A stretch of 42,143 bases of DNA, taken from IMG/VR virus record IMGVR_UViG_3300046167_000523, positions 1-42,143 of that record. One strand, written 5' to 3'. The notes below the pieces were generated by a model that saw only the letters and a program-made list of their open reading frames with translations, was not told the origin of the DNA and searched no databases. Shown here one piece after another: positions 16,819-27,092 of the stretch. Source of the stretch: a virus. Both the position numbers and the translations under genes were made by a program. Within the stretch, counting starts at the first letter, position 1. The number at the start of each line of letters is the position of its first letter.

Positions 16819-18582
16819 ATGGAAGACACAGGTCTTGAGAACGAACTACTGAGCACAGAGACTGAAGACCTGCCCTCTGATGAGGAACGGACTTACACGA
16901 TGATACTCCACGATGAGACTGGAGACAACGCCGTAAGCCTATACGGTAACACAGGAGAAGATAAACAAGACCTGAGCTGGGAACCGACGCAGGTAACTGA
17001 GTCAGAGTTGTCTGAAATCTTTAGCGGGAGCGACAACCTCCAGAATACCTTCGGATCGTTTGACAACTACATGTCGTACATCGAAGAGTCCTCCGAGATG
17101 ATTGAGTCTCAGGACTGGTTCTCTGCTGAAGGAATAGACAACCGGGGCACTGGGGAGATCATAGGCGAGGGAGAAGACTTCGGAGGCGTTGATGTAAACT
17201 TAGTTGATGACAACCGACAGTCAGACGGCATGGCTCGACAGGGGGCCTATGCCTCTTGGATGAACAGCGAAGAGAACCAAGCCCTGATGCAGAAGTACGG
17301 CATTCCTACCGAGGAGTTCACTAACGAGAAGGGTGATAGATTCAGGTGGACAGGCACTGGCTACGCTAGAACTTACAAGATGAATAGGACAGACTTCGGA
17401 GACTACGTTCTAGCCGCTGGGGCTGCCGCACTGATGGCCGCTGCTCCTGCTCTTGCTGCCCAGCTGGTTGCTACTACAGGCATGTCAGCGGCTGCGGCGG
17501 GTGGTCTGTCTTCGTCTATCCTCAGCCTAACAAGCCAAGCAGCTACTACGGGAGATGTAGACATCAACCAAATAGTCAACGATGCAGTCAAGGGAGCTTC
17601 AGGTGGCGTGTTCGGGGACTTCGGTGAAGGTACTGTAACTTCAATAGGAGACATAGGAAAGGCTGTATCAAATGCCATTAACGAGGTTAGTAATGGTGCG
17701 TTTGAACAAACGTACGGAGACGTTGTGTGGGAAGAAGTAGAGCCTTCTGAGGATTCGGAGGGTGAGTACGACGAGAACGGTAATGTTATATTTGATCCTA
17801 ACAACGTACAGATAAACACAGGAAACTTTGAGACTGTAGTCGAAGAGGAATCAGGAGGAGGCGGTGCTCCTGACCCAACAGACGCATCAGAAGATACGAA
17901 TTCAAGCACCGTAAACAGTGGCAGTGACAACCAGTACGAGGTCATCGAGCAGGCAGGAGACGGTTCGTGGATTGTTAGAGACAGCACAGACGGAGACCTC
18001 TACGTTGTTCAGGGGCAGTATACTATTGGAGACTTCATACCTGAGGCAGACATGGTAGGCTCTCAAGGAGTCGGGGGCGACCTCAATGCCACTGGAACAA
18101 ACACAGAAACAGACACCACAGGAGATCAGACTGAGGAGACTGAGGATACTGACGTGATTGACGTGATTGACGTCAGCACTGACGCTACTGACGCTACTGA
18201 CGCTACTGAAGAGACTGAAGCAACTGAAGCGACTGAAGCAACTGAAGCAACTGAAGAGACTGAAGATGGCGACTCAATTACTGATGCCGTAGTCGCAGCG
18301 GGTGAAGTTGTAGATGCCGTTACTGGCAATGGAGAGAACGGCAATGGAGAGACCGGAACCAACGGCGACGGTAACGGGAATGATGGCACGGGGGAAGGCG
18401 ATGGTGGTGACGGCAACGGCGACGGAAACGGCGACGGTGATACCCTTGCCGAGGGAGGCAAAGGGGAAGGCTCTCCTGAGTGGTCTGATTTATTCAGGTA
18501 CACTACTATTCAGAATCCATCTTTAAGTAAATACGCACCTACTATAGGAAAGGTAAGGAGTATGTTTAATGACATATCTTAA
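16819..18582 (+). CDS. large acidic low-complexity virion protein
   Basis: A 587-residue protein of unknown function. It has an acidic N-terminal region and a hydrophobic Ala/Gly-rich segment (around residues 195-235, YVLAAGAAALMAAAPALAAQ). A long acidic tail follows with repeated T-E-A units (about residues 455-475) and a Gly/Asn/Asp-rich stretch (about residues 500-545). The hydrophobic region could insert into membrane during DNA ejection. It overlaps the start of tubular protein A by 14 nt. Confidence 0.6.
   Translation: MEDTGLENELLSTETEDLPSDEERTYTMILHDETGDNAVSLYGNTGEDKQDLSWEPTQVTESELSEIFSGSDNLQNTFGSFDNYMSYIEESSEMIESQDWFSAEGIDNRGTGEIIGEGEDFGGVDVNLVDDNRQSDGMARQGAYASWMNSEENQALMQKYGIPTEEFTNEKGDRFRWTGTGYARTYKMNRTDFGDYVLAAGAAALMAAAPALAAQLVATTGMSAAAAGGLSSSILSLTSQAATTGDVDINQIVNDAVKGASGGVFGDFGEGTVTSIGDIGKAVSNAINEVSNGAFEQTYGDVVWEEVEPSEDSEGEYDENGNVIFDPNNVQINTGNFETVVEEESGGGGAPDPTDASEDTNSSTVNSGSDNQYEVIEQAGDGSWIVRDSTDGDLYVVQGQYTIGDFIPEADMVGSQGVGGDLNATGTNTETDTTGDQTEETEDTDVIDVIDVSTDATDATDATEETEATEATEATEATEETEDGDSITDAVVAAGEVVDAVTGNGENGNGETGTNGDGNGNDGTGEGDGGDGNGDGNGDGDTLAEGGKGEGSPEWSDLFRYTTIQNPSLSKYAPTIGKVRSMFNDIS
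18180..18445 (+). repeat. low-complexity coding repeats (TEA and GNGDG)
   Basis: Tandem 9-bp ACTGAAGCA-type units and GACGCTACT units encode Thr-Glu-Ala and Thr-Asp-Ala repeats. GGCGACGGxAAC-type units encode Gly-Asp-Gly-Asn. Both arrays can change length by slippage. Confidence 0.85.
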
Positions 18583-19198
18583 GATAGTCAATAGAGTCCT
18601 GAAGCTACTCCGAGAGGACACAGTAGCAACAGTGGCTGATGAAGATGCAGTCGTCCAGCTGGTGTGTACTTACGTCAACGATGCTAAGACAATGGTTGAG
18701 GACTCCTTCCACTTCAATGCCTTACGGCACGATTGGGACGAGACAGTACTGCAAGGAGGTGACTTCATTACGCTGAGCGACAGTGGACAGAACCCTACGA
18801 TTGAGGAGATATGGGGGCCATTCGGTAAGCTCAAGGAATTGCACCCAGCTGACATGCGTAACAAGCGCCTCCGCACTACTGCGCTGGCTACTCCTCAGTA
18901 CTACGCAGTAGACGGGCAGGTGCAAGGAGATCTACGTATTCGTATCTTCCCTTCTTCTAGTGAGTCTTTTGATCTATCTGTAATTGGCTATAGAAACCAA
19001 GATGAACTAACCTTAGATTCTGATAGGTTACTTGTTCCTTCTCAGCCTGTTGTCTATTACGCTTATGCTTTAGCTGCGCGAGAGCGCGGGGAAGTAGGCG
19101 GTCAGACATCTGCTGAGATATTCGGATTAGCGGCCCAGTATCTTAAGGATGCCGTCGCTCATGACGCGGCCCTTAACTTATACGAGTGGACTAACTAA
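18569..19198 (+). CDS. tail tubular protein A (head-tail adaptor)
   Basis: A 209-residue homologue of T7 gp11-type adaptors, which connect portal to nozzle. The N-terminal RVLKLLREDTV and VCTYVNDAKTMVEDSFHFNALRH segments, the central beta region, and the YYAYALAARERGE plus AAQYLKDAVAHDAALN helices are typical. It is followed directly by tubular protein B (TAATG overlap). Confidence 0.88.
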   Translation: MTYLKIVNRVLKLLREDTVATVADEDAVVQLVCTYVNDAKTMVEDSFHFNALRHDWDETVLQGGDFITLSDSGQNPTIEEIWGPFGKLKELHPADMRNKRLRTTALATPQYYAVDGQVQGDLRIRIFPSSSESFDLSVIGYRNQDELTLDSDRLLVPSQPVVYYAYALAARERGEVGGQTSAEIFGLAAQYLKDAVAHDAALNLYEWTN

Positions 19199-20880
19199 TG
19201 GCACAACAGCTTCAGAACATTCTAGTACGCGCCCCAGCCTTTCAAGGACTCAACACCGAAGACAGCCCCTTAGGTCAGGACCTGACTTATGCACTCTCCG
19301 CTGACAATGCGGTGATTGATCGGCTGGGTCGTCTAGGTTCGAGGCTGGCCTTTGCAACAGACACTAAGGTTATAAACACTAATGAGTTAAACAACGTACA
19401 GATGGTACGTAAAGAAAAGATAGTTACTCAGATGGGCGGTGGAGACATCAACGGAATCTATCATGTATTAGTTGTGGTTAGGGTAGATCAGTATGCCTCC
19501 GACAACTCAGTAGTTCAGACGGACTACTTCTTGTGTGAGCGAGACGGGGACAACCTGAACGCACTTACTCTTCCTATTGATCCTGTTCCTGTGGAGGTAG
19601 GCGGTTCTCAGATCGTGTACTTCAACGATGCCTTGTACATATTCAGCTCAGGAAACCCTGCGCTTATCTACGACGGGACTAGTGTTGCAAGCATGGACGA
19701 CGCTGCGAACTACATACCGCCTCAGGACGATACCGGCATTATTGCTACTAGTGTTGATGGGGACGTGGCCTTAGCAGCTTACGGACGTATGTGGGTAGCC
19801 GGAGTGAACGGAGACTACAACACAATCTATTACAGTGACCTGCTAATAGGCACGCAGTGGTACGACGGCAAGGCCACACCAACAGACACTCAGAACACAG
19901 GCGGCATCATTGACGTCAGTGAGTACTGGCCTAACGGCGGCGATAGAATCGTATCTATTAAAGCACACAACAACTTCCTAGTAGTCTTTGGTCGTGAGTC
20001 CATACTGCTGTATGCTAACGCAGCGTCAGGAGACCCCGCAGGAGCGGACGGTATCTCTCTACAGGACACGCTAAAGAACATAGGAGCTATCAGCAGGGAC
20101 GCTGTGGTCAACACAGGATCAGACGTACTCTTTGTAGACGACAGCGGCATACGGTCGCTAGGCCGCACCATACAAGAGAAGTCCGTACCGATTGGAGACC
20201 TCAGCCGTAATGTTCGAGGAGACATCCGACGTATCATAGGGGAAGCAAACCAGAGGAGGGTATCCCTTAGCTACTGGCCTGCTGAAGATGTTATTGTTTG
20301 TCTCTTTCCTGACACAGCACAGGCTTTTGTTATGTCAGCCCTAGCGCCTTCTCAGGCGGGTGGTCTTAAGACGACTAAGTGGAATCGTTGCTTCTTTGAG
20401 AAGATGTTCTATTACGAGAACCAAGGTACTACCGAGATACTACTGGGTGGTAACACAAACAGCAACGGCATCCTTAAGTACACAGGGTATAGAGAATGGA
20501 ACGACAAGCCGTACGAGTTCAAGTGGGCTTCTATGCCACTGGACTTCGGAAGCCCTACTAACGCTAAGCTATTGAAGTCTATTGACTATACTATATTCTC
20601 CTTGTTCGAGGAGACCAGCGCTACGGCCCGGTGGGGATTCGACGGGAACCTAACAAGAAAGAAAGCTATTGGTATTGATGCACTTATACCTGCTTATTAT
20701 AGCGAAGCTACATTTGGAGACACCACCTTCGGGGCCTCTGGCTCTACGATAAGGCGGTACAAGATCAACACAACAGGGAGCGGAGATCTAGTGCGTATTG
20801 GATTAGACATTAAGATATTAGGCAATGAAGTAAGCGTCCAAGAGATCAACGTGCAGACGCTCCTAGGGAGACAGTTATGA
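19198..20880 (+). CDS. tail tubular protein B (nozzle)
   Basis: A 560-residue protein with the APAFQGLNTEDSPLGQD...ADNAVIDRLGRLGSR opening found in marine T7-like nozzle proteins. A beta-propeller-like body follows, with VYFNDALYIFSSGNPALIYDG and NNFLVVFGRESILLY. The nozzle closes the tail channel. Order after tubular protein A supports this. Confidence 0.87.
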   Translation: MAQQLQNILVRAPAFQGLNTEDSPLGQDLTYALSADNAVIDRLGRLGSRLAFATDTKVINTNELNNVQMVRKEKIVTQMGGGDINGIYHVLVVVRVDQYASDNSVVQTDYFLCERDGDNLNALTLPIDPVPVEVGGSQIVYFNDALYIFSSGNPALIYDGTSVASMDDAANYIPPQDDTGIIATSVDGDVALAAYGRMWVAGVNGDYNTIYYSDLLIGTQWYDGKATPTDTQNTGGIIDVSEYWPNGGDRIVSIKAHNNFLVVFGRESILLYANAASGDPAGADGISLQDTLKNIGAISRDAVVNTGSDVLFVDDSGIRSLGRTIQEKSVPIGDLSRNVRGDIRRIIGEANQRRVSLSYWPAEDVIVCLFPDTAQAFVMSALAPSQAGGLKTTKWNRCFFEKMFYYENQGTTEILLGGNTNSNGILKYTGYREWNDKPYEFKWASMPLDFGSPTNAKLLKSIDYTIFSLFEETSATARWGFDGNLTRKKAIGIDALIPAYYSEATFGDTTFGASGSTIRRYKINTTGSGDLVRIGLDIKILGNEVSVQEINVQTLLGRQL

Positions 20881-22121
20881 GTGCGCTACAGACAGCAGCA
20901 AATATAGCAGGCAAGGGCCTTGATTGGCTTAATAAGAACAAGAGTGGGATTGCCGCAGGGGCTAGTGTTGCTGGAGGGCATCTGCTGGCTCAAGACCTGA
21001 AAGACACAGGCGCGGCAGCTCAGACTCAAATGGGAGCACTAGCCGGACAGCTCCAAGGAGACACGGCCTTTAAAGGCTATGGTGTTCACACGGGTCTGGG
21101 CAGGACTCAGGTCCTAGCAGATGGCAGCACGCGTCTAGGCGTAGGCCCTGACGCCGCTATGATGGCAGGGGCAGACGCTGCTTTGTCAGGCGCTAACACA
21201 GGCTTCGGAAACGCAGCAGCTGCTGCCTCTGCATTGCAAGGCAACGCTCAGCTAGGCGCAGCTATCAACGGCCTTAACGCAGCCTCTGGTCTCGCAGGCG
21301 CTAACAGCAGTAACTCCATGCTAGGACAGGCAACTGGTCTTATGCAGGGCAGCTTACAGGGAGTACAAGCACAGCAGGCCGGGTCTTTCGGGGCAAGTCA
21401 GCAGGCCATGGCAAGCGCTATGCAAGGCACGGCAGGACGAGAACAAGACATCTACAACAGGGCTATGGCTATGCAGCAGCCAGCCCTAGACGCCCAGAGA
21501 GCGCAGCAGCAGGCCCGTGAGTACTCTATGGGACGAGGGGGTGTAAGGGGTAGTCAGTTCGGTGGAACGGCTGAGGATGCCGCTATGGCCCGTGCACAGG
21601 CAGGTGCCATGAACCAAGCAGCTTTCCAAGCTATGGGCCAAGGCCAGCAAGAAATGATGAACCAAGCTAACATGGCTAACTCGTTTGGCATGATGGGCTA
21701 TCAGGGGCAGCAGGCACAGGCAGGCGTAGGCCAAGGACTAGGAGCATTAGGCGCACAGAACGCACAGCTAGGCCAGTCAGCAGCAAGCTTACAAGGCCAG
21801 TTCGCTAACCAGCAGGGTCAGATGGGCGCACAGCAGGCACAGCTAGAGGCACAGCGTGCTCAGATGATGGCAAGTATTGCTAACCAACAAGGACAGCTAG
21901 GACTTCAACAGAACCAGCAAGCTTACCTCCCGATGCAGCAGCAGCTACAGGCTCTTCAGGTAGGACAAGGCAACGCAGGTATGGCGCAGTCTGGTCAGAT
22001 GACAGGCGCTGGCTATGCGGCACAGCTAGGACTCGGCGGTATGCAGGCAGACATCAATGCACAGAAAGCAGCTACAGAGCTGTACGGTAATATGTTCGAT
22101 AGCATACTTGATAACGTATAG
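20877..22121 (+). CDS. internal virion protein (Gln/Ala/Gly-rich)
   Basis: A 414-residue protein, extremely rich in Gln, Ala, Gly and Met, with an N-terminal Gly-rich hydrophobic segment (SGIAAGASVAGGHLLAQDL). Composition and position after the nozzle match the first internal (ejection) virion protein of T7-like phages, which enters the cell envelope with the DNA. A R-E-Y-S-M-G-R-G-G-V-R-G-S-Q motif in the middle is typical of this group. ATGA overlap with the nozzle gene. Confidence 0.75.
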   Translation: MSALQTAANIAGKGLDWLNKNKSGIAAGASVAGGHLLAQDLKDTGAAAQTQMGALAGQLQGDTAFKGYGVHTGLGRTQVLADGSTRLGVGPDAAMMAGADAALSGANTGFGNAAAAASALQGNAQLGAAINGLNAASGLAGANSSNSMLGQATGLMQGSLQGVQAQQAGSFGASQQAMASAMQGTAGREQDIYNRAMAMQQPALDAQRAQQQAREYSMGRGGVRGSQFGGTAEDAAMARAQAGAMNQAAFQAMGQGQQEMMNQANMANSFGMMGYQGQQAQAGVGQGLGALGAQNAQLGQSAASLQGQFANQQGQMGAQQAQLEAQRAQMMASIANQQGQLGLQQNQQAYLPMQQQLQALQVGQGNAGMAQSGQMTGAGYAAQLGLGGMQADINAQKAATELYGNMFDSILDNV

Positions 22122-22132
22122 AGGAGACAATC

Positions 22133-24031
22133 ATGAGACAGAGCGGAGGAAACCAAGCTGTCAATCTATCAGGAATGCTTTCGAGTATTGCAGATACATT
22201 AGGTAGTGGCTTTGAGATCAACGGTGAATCAGCAGGAGTGGCCCTCGGTAATAACATCCGAGAGGCCGCTAAGCCTGAGCTAGACATGAAAGACCCCGCT
22301 AGTATCCGTAAGTATGCTGAGTGGCAGGGACGCAACGGCAAAGAAAAAGAATCAATGATGATGCTTGAGAAGGCCAATGAGGTAGAAGACGCAGCCAATA
22401 TGCTAGCTGCCGTTAAAGACTCAGCAGTCCACGTCAATCGCGGAGAAGAAGCGGTTGTAGCAGGGCAGACACTAGAGCTTGAGGGTGCTATTGATAATTT
22501 AACCAAGAGCCTAGGTCTCATAACAGACGGCGCTACTTACGAGAGAGTTAATGAACGGCTTGACAAACTGAAGGCCCAGAGAGGAACGGCGGCGGACCAG
22601 CAAACTGAGGTTTACTCTGATACTGCAATGAGGATGCACAAGGCTCTAAAGGAAAACCCTGATGCGGGTGTCTCATTAGGTCTTAATAAGTTGCTTCAAG
22701 ATCCCAAAGTAAGAGCAGCGTTCCAGCAGAAAAGAGTTAACGATGTAGCAGCTGAAGGAGCACTACGTGAAGACAATTGGAAGACTGTAGTATCTCAGGA
22801 CGTCGCAGCGAAACTGAGGGACCTGCGTCCTGAAGAGTTCGAGGAACAGGCGGCTAAGATTGCTAAAGAATACCCTGAGTACGCGGCTGAGATTGACTCT
22901 ATGTCGTCTGCTTACTTTGAACATGCCAAGAGTACCTCTGCTTTCTATGACAGCTACGCGGAGAGTTCTATAGTTCCTGATATGACAAAGCTAGCGTCTA
23001 GAGGAGAAAGCCTAGGCACTGCATACGCGGAGGGATACTCCGAGCTTGTTGGTGAAATAGGTAAGCATGTAAAGACCAACAGCACTGTAGGTAAAGACGG
23101 CAAAAGAACATGGAACAGCCCTGCCGACATGCGAAAACACCAGAGAGAACTAGAGGCTCTTCGGGCGTTTGAGCAAGATGCTAGGATGCGAACAGCTGGG
23201 GAGGAGCAAGCTGTATCTATCCAAAGGGAAGCACAAATAAACACACACATGGAAAGCATCGAATCAAGCATCAACCAGACTCTTACTCTTCCTCAGCAGG
23301 TAGCTTTAGGTGAGGCCGTAGCTGAAAGGGAAGGAGTAGACGTAGAGAAGATAAAGGAGAAGGGAGAGTTCCAGCAGTACGTGGATATAGCTCTTGATGA
23401 GCGGCGAAAAGCACAGTCTGCCTATCTGTTTAAGGAACGCAACAGGCTTCAGTATACTCCTGAGGACGTCGTAGCGGAGTGGACTGATGCAGGAAACAAA
23501 ATAAAAGGAGCTGGAGAGGAAGGCAAGAAGGAGTTCGTAGCGGTTCAAATGGAGATGGGCTATATGGACCATCAGATCGAAGAGGCTTGGGAGCTAGGTG
23601 GAGGAAATGCTGAGGATCTTACTGATGCAATAGACAAGGGACGAGCAGAGACGGCAGAAGCGACCGCAACAGAAGCAGACTCTATCGAGGAATTCGTGCC
23701 TCCTGAGGCTGGTAGAGAGAAGATCAGTAGGATTCTTGCTAGGCTATATGATAATGTTTCTGCTCGACAGGACTTACTCAGTTCGGCTTATACAGCTGAC
23801 TTCTCTGATAACAAAACAGACATAACCGTAAGTGGTCTGCCTCTAAAAACCCCTCGCACAGATGTACGTACCCCAGAGCAGATTGCTAACAACGCTGGAT
23901 TAAGAAGTGAGGTAACCGTAAGTGGTCTGCCCCTAAGAACCCCTAGGACAGACGTACGTACCCCAGAGCAGATTGCTAACAACGCTGAACTAGCAGATCA
24001 GGCCCCTACTCTTAAGGGTCTCTTTCAATAG
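22133..24031 (+). CDS. internal virion protein (long helical)
   Basis: A 632-residue, mostly alpha-helical charged protein, in the place of T7 gp15-type ejection proteins. The C-terminus has two 30-residue tandem repeats (ITVSGLPLKTPRTDVRTPEQ...) encoded by a recent 90-bp duplication. GAGGAGA site before ATG 22133. Assigned by order, size and composition, with no enzymatic motif seen. Confidence 0.7.
   Translation: MRQSGGNQAVNLSGMLSSIADTLGSGFEINGESAGVALGNNIREAAKPELDMKDPASIRKYAEWQGRNGKEKESMMMLEKANEVEDAANMLAAVKDSAVHVNRGEEAVVAGQTLELEGAIDNLTKSLGLITDGATYERVNERLDKLKAQRGTAADQQTEVYSDTAMRMHKALKENPDAGVSLGLNKLLQDPKVRAAFQQKRVNDVAAEGALREDNWKTVVSQDVAAKLRDLRPEEFEEQAAKIAKEYPEYAAEIDSMSSAYFEHAKSTSAFYDSYAESSIVPDMTKLASRGESLGTAYAEGYSELVGEIGKHVKTNSTVGKDGKRTWNSPADMRKHQRELEALRAFEQDARMRTAGEEQAVSIQREAQINTHMESIESSINQTLTLPQQVALGEAVAEREGVDVEKIKEKGEFQQYVDIALDERRKAQSAYLFKERNRLQYTPEDVVAEWTDAGNKIKGAGEEGKKEFVAVQMEMGYMDHQIEEAWELGGGNAEDLTDAIDKGRAETAEATATEADSIEEFVPPEAGREKISRILARLYDNVSARQDLLSSAYTADFSDNKTDITVSGLPLKTPRTDVRTPEQIANNAGLRSEVTVSGLPLRTPRTDVRTPEQIANNAELADQAPTLKGLFQ
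23823..23988 (+). repeat. 90-bp tandem duplication inside ejection protein gene
   Basis: The word TAACCGTAAGTGGTCTGCC begins at 23823 and again at 23913, and similarity continues for almost the whole unit. It gives two near-identical 30-residue segments at the protein C-terminus. Few differences between units mean a recent duplication. Confidence 0.9.
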
Positions 24032-24047
24032 GACTAGGAGATAAAAC

Positions 24048-26726
24048 ATGCCTACTATGGCAGAGGTACAGGAAAGACTTAAGAACAACAAGGGCAAGCG
24101 AAAGCCTTGGGAGTCGCGGGAGGATTACTCTCCCGTGCGTGCAGGTATCTCTGACTTTTTAGAATCTTCTGTGGGATTAGGAGATGAGGCCGATGCTTTG
24201 TTTCGTCGTTTGTCAGGCACAGACGAGACGTGGGACGAGGCACTAGAAGCAAGCAGAGACAACCTAGATTATTTCGAGAGGCACAATGAAGGAATAAGCA
24301 AGGCTATCTCTGTAGCAGGCTTCGGAGCAGGTATGCTAATCCCCGGTGCTGGCATGGCTAAGTTCGCTCAGACAGGAACAAAGCTTTCTAGGGCTATCAA
24401 GGGTGCTGCATTGGGATCGGCAGAGGGGGCGGCTTACGGGTACGCCTCAGGCCGTGACGAGGAGAGGCTATCTAGTGCTGCCTTCGGTGCTGGCTTAGGT
24501 GGTGTAGCTGGAGGTGCTGTTGGTGGCTTACTTACTAAGAATGCTGACGACATCGCCAAGGCTACCGAGAGGTCTCAAGGTCTGGCTAAGGGTGGACACA
24601 TAGGAGGGGACGACGGGTACTCTAAGCTTGCAGCTTCTGAGAAGGGCGGAGCTATGGACATGTCTACTCAGGATTCTATTAACGCAAGGAAGCGTCAGTA
24701 CCTCAGTGCCGACGATCAAGTGGAGGGAGTCTCTGAGATAGAGCAGAGCAAGTTCAGAAACACTCTAGATAATATCTTCCTAAACAACAGAGAGTGGGCA
24801 GACAAGAAGGTAGGTAATCACTTCGGTTCTCTGATGGCACGAGCTGATCTGGACTCACGCATACGCTCTACTGAAGTAGATGAGGCCATGCATGAGCTTA
24901 GCTCTACTAAAGCTGCGGAGATGTTATCACAGGATAAGTTCAAGAAAGCTCTATGGAATCTAGGTCAGCGTTTTGAGTTCGATGACATCCGTGACATCAA
25001 GAAGGCAAAGGCTGATGGCCTGAAGCCTGAGCTTAAAAGGAAAGGCAAAGGATTTACTACTGCTCGCATGACGTGGGAGGACGTACGTAAGCTGGCGTCA
25101 AACGAGGAAGAGCTACAGGCTCTTGATGAGCTAGAGTCAGTAACTAAGGCTGTCTTAGATACACAGAGAGACCCTAAGCTACGTCTTAACAAGGACTACT
25201 TTCCTAGAGAACTACTAGGAGAAATTCCTAAGGGTAAGCACAATGTTCTTGAGGAATACAAAGACCCACTTGTCGGACTCAAGTCTGTCGCTAATGATCT
25301 AGCTACTAATAATGCTATGATTGATAACTTCTTTCCTGATAGCACTGCTTACCTCCAGTCTCTGGATGCTTTCCGTAAGACTGCTGCGGGTAAGAAGTCT
25401 TATCCTTCTCAGTTAGACGAGACCATAGAAGTAATCAAGCACCAGATGGCAAAGGAAGGAGCGCCTCCCGGAGCTATCGAGAACGCAGGATCTATTCTTC
25501 GGTCTAACTTCATAGCCGCACGCAAGGGAGGTGACTCCGCTGGTGCTATCATACGGAAGGTAGCTTCTACAGGACTGCTGGCTAACCTGTCTAACGCTGT
25601 CCTGTCAGGCAGTGAGATGCTAGTGTCTCCCATCAATCAGAGCGGAATTAAGGCTACGTTCAAGGCACTGCCGCGTACGCTGAGGTCTGCCCTGTCGGAG
25701 AACCTAGGCACAGAAGACGCAAGGCACCTGAGCAACAGCCAGCTCGGGATCTCTAAGAACCACATGGGTGAGATCTCACAGGCTGGAGAGAAAGAACTCA
25801 CTAAGCAGATAGAGAAAGTCTCCAAGGGCTTCTATGATTTCATGGGAGTCAGTACCGTGAACAGGGCGGGACAGGAGAACATCTCTAACGCTGCCGTCAT
25901 ACGGGGAAAGGAGCTAGCTGGTATCATCTCTGATCCTAAGGCAACACCTGCTGCAAAAGAGAAGGCAATGCGTAGCCTGCGGAAGCACGCAGGAGCGCGT
26001 GGGTTCAACAAGCGAGAGATAACTACACTCGTTAATGATCTTAACTCAGGTCAGACGACTAAGTGGGTTAAGTATTTTGCTGGTCAGTCCCGCGATCAAT
26101 TCCATCAGGTGTCTGCTGTGTCTATGCCTAAGGCGTACCACGACAATCCCAATGGACGTGTGTTCTACTCTATGCTTTCTTATATGAATGGACAGGCTAA
26201 CTTCCTACGTAGAAACATAGGCTTGAAGCTTATGGATGTGCAGAAGTACGGACTGAATAGCAAGCAAGGAGAGGCAGCTTTCTTAGATGCCATGAAGGAG
26301 AGCGCTAAGTACACTGCTACGTTCGGCGTACTGGCAGGACTCTGGGATGACGGGCGTAAGGAGCTGTTCGACGGCACCAACGAGAGAGAGTTCGATGAGC
26401 TACTGACGGTAGAGGGCATAAGCAAAGCAGCCTTCAACCAGCTAGCGTCTAACGTCTCTGGTGGTCTTGTTAATGTACGGTCAGAGCAATTCGGAGGACA
26501 GCCTTTCGAGCCTATACCTGCCCCTGTTAAGATGATGTTTGATGGCGGTAGTGGTATCTTGAATGCACCCTTCGATGGCGGTAATGACTTAGCTAGGTTC
26601 ACTCAGTCCTATGTTCCGGGGTTCTCGCAAGCTGATAGGCTCACTCGCATGGCGACAGGCCAGCGTCTGCTTACAGAGGGAGGACAGATGGACCAAGGAA
26701 TGCTGTACGATTTAATTAATCAGTAA
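24048..26726 (+). CDS. large internal virion protein (gp16-like)
   Basis: An 892-residue protein in the position of T7 gp16. The N-terminal quarter holds Gly-zipper hydrophobic segments (AISVAGFGAGMLIPGAGMA, FGAGLGGVAGGAVGGLL) suited to crossing the inner membrane. The rest is long helices, with further hydrophobic parts. I find no lytic transglycosylase motif at the N-terminus, unlike T7 gp16. AGGAG precedes the ATG. Confidence 0.75.
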   Translation: MPTMAEVQERLKNNKGKRKPWESREDYSPVRAGISDFLESSVGLGDEADALFRRLSGTDETWDEALEASRDNLDYFERHNEGISKAISVAGFGAGMLIPGAGMAKFAQTGTKLSRAIKGAALGSAEGAAYGYASGRDEERLSSAAFGAGLGGVAGGAVGGLLTKNADDIAKATERSQGLAKGGHIGGDDGYSKLAASEKGGAMDMSTQDSINARKRQYLSADDQVEGVSEIEQSKFRNTLDNIFLNNREWADKKVGNHFGSLMARADLDSRIRSTEVDEAMHELSSTKAAEMLSQDKFKKALWNLGQRFEFDDIRDIKKAKADGLKPELKRKGKGFTTARMTWEDVRKLASNEEELQALDELESVTKAVLDTQRDPKLRLNKDYFPRELLGEIPKGKHNVLEEYKDPLVGLKSVANDLATNNAMIDNFFPDSTAYLQSLDAFRKTAAGKKSYPSQLDETIEVIKHQMAKEGAPPGAIENAGSILRSNFIAARKGGDSAGAIIRKVASTGLLANLSNAVLSGSEMLVSPINQSGIKATFKALPRTLRSALSENLGTEDARHLSNSQLGISKNHMGEISQAGEKELTKQIEKVSKGFYDFMGVSTVNRAGQENISNAAVIRGKELAGIISDPKATPAAKEKAMRSLRKHAGARGFNKREITTLVNDLNSGQTTKWVKYFAGQSRDQFHQVSAVSMPKAYHDNPNGRVFYSMLSYMNGQANFLRRNIGLKLMDVQKYGLNSKQGEAAFLDAMKESAKYTATFGVLAGLWDDGRKELFDGTNEREFDELLTVEGISKAAFNQLASNVSGGLVNVRSEQFGGQPFEPIPAPVKMMFDGGSGILNAPFDGGNDLARFTQSYVPGFSQADRLTRMATGQRLLTEGGQMDQGMLYDLINQ

Positions 26727-26741
26727 TAAGGAGACCTCAAC

Positions 26742-27092
26742 GTGAGCGTCGAGGATATGGAAAGAAAGATAGCCCACCTAGAGAGGACGATCTCAGCCTT
26801 AGGGAGCCAGACTGTGATAAACAGCGAGGCTTCCAAGGGTCTGGTTCGTACCTCTGAGGAACGGCTGCACTACATACGTGAGAGATTCGATAAGCTGGAC
26901 TCCACCGTATCTAGCGCAGAGAGTAGTCACAAGTACTGGACGACTACGCTTCTGTCTGTGGTATTTGCTGTAGCTATATCAGTGAATTACATGTACGTAG
27001 AACCAATAGTAGAGAAGCAGGGTCTGATCGACAGGAGGTTGATGGATGCTGAAGCGAAGCTTAATCGTATTATGCACAGTCACGATGATTAG
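26742..27092 (+). CDS. coiled-coil membrane protein, holin or spanin candidate
   Basis: A 116-residue protein with a long N-terminal coiled coil (DMERKIAHLERTISALG, RLHYIRERFDKLDS), one membrane segment (residues ~67-88, WTTTLLSVVFAVAISVNYM) and a short C-terminal helix. GTG start at 26742 after AGGAGA. It ends the late arm together with a lipoprotein, a place where lysis genes often lie. Holin or i-spanin is possible; not proven. Confidence 0.6.
   Translation: MSVEDMERKIAHLERTISALGSQTVINSEASKGLVRTSEERLHYIRERFDKLDSTVSSAESSHKYWTTTLLSVVFAVAISVNYMYVEPIVEKQGLIDRRLMDAEAKLNRIMHSHDD

Noticed and set aside
17403-18503. Long minus-strand frames (194 and 125 aa, Ser/Val/Pro-rich)
   Set aside because: They mirror the Ala- and Thr-Glu-Ala-rich low-complexity regions of the plus-strand virion protein.
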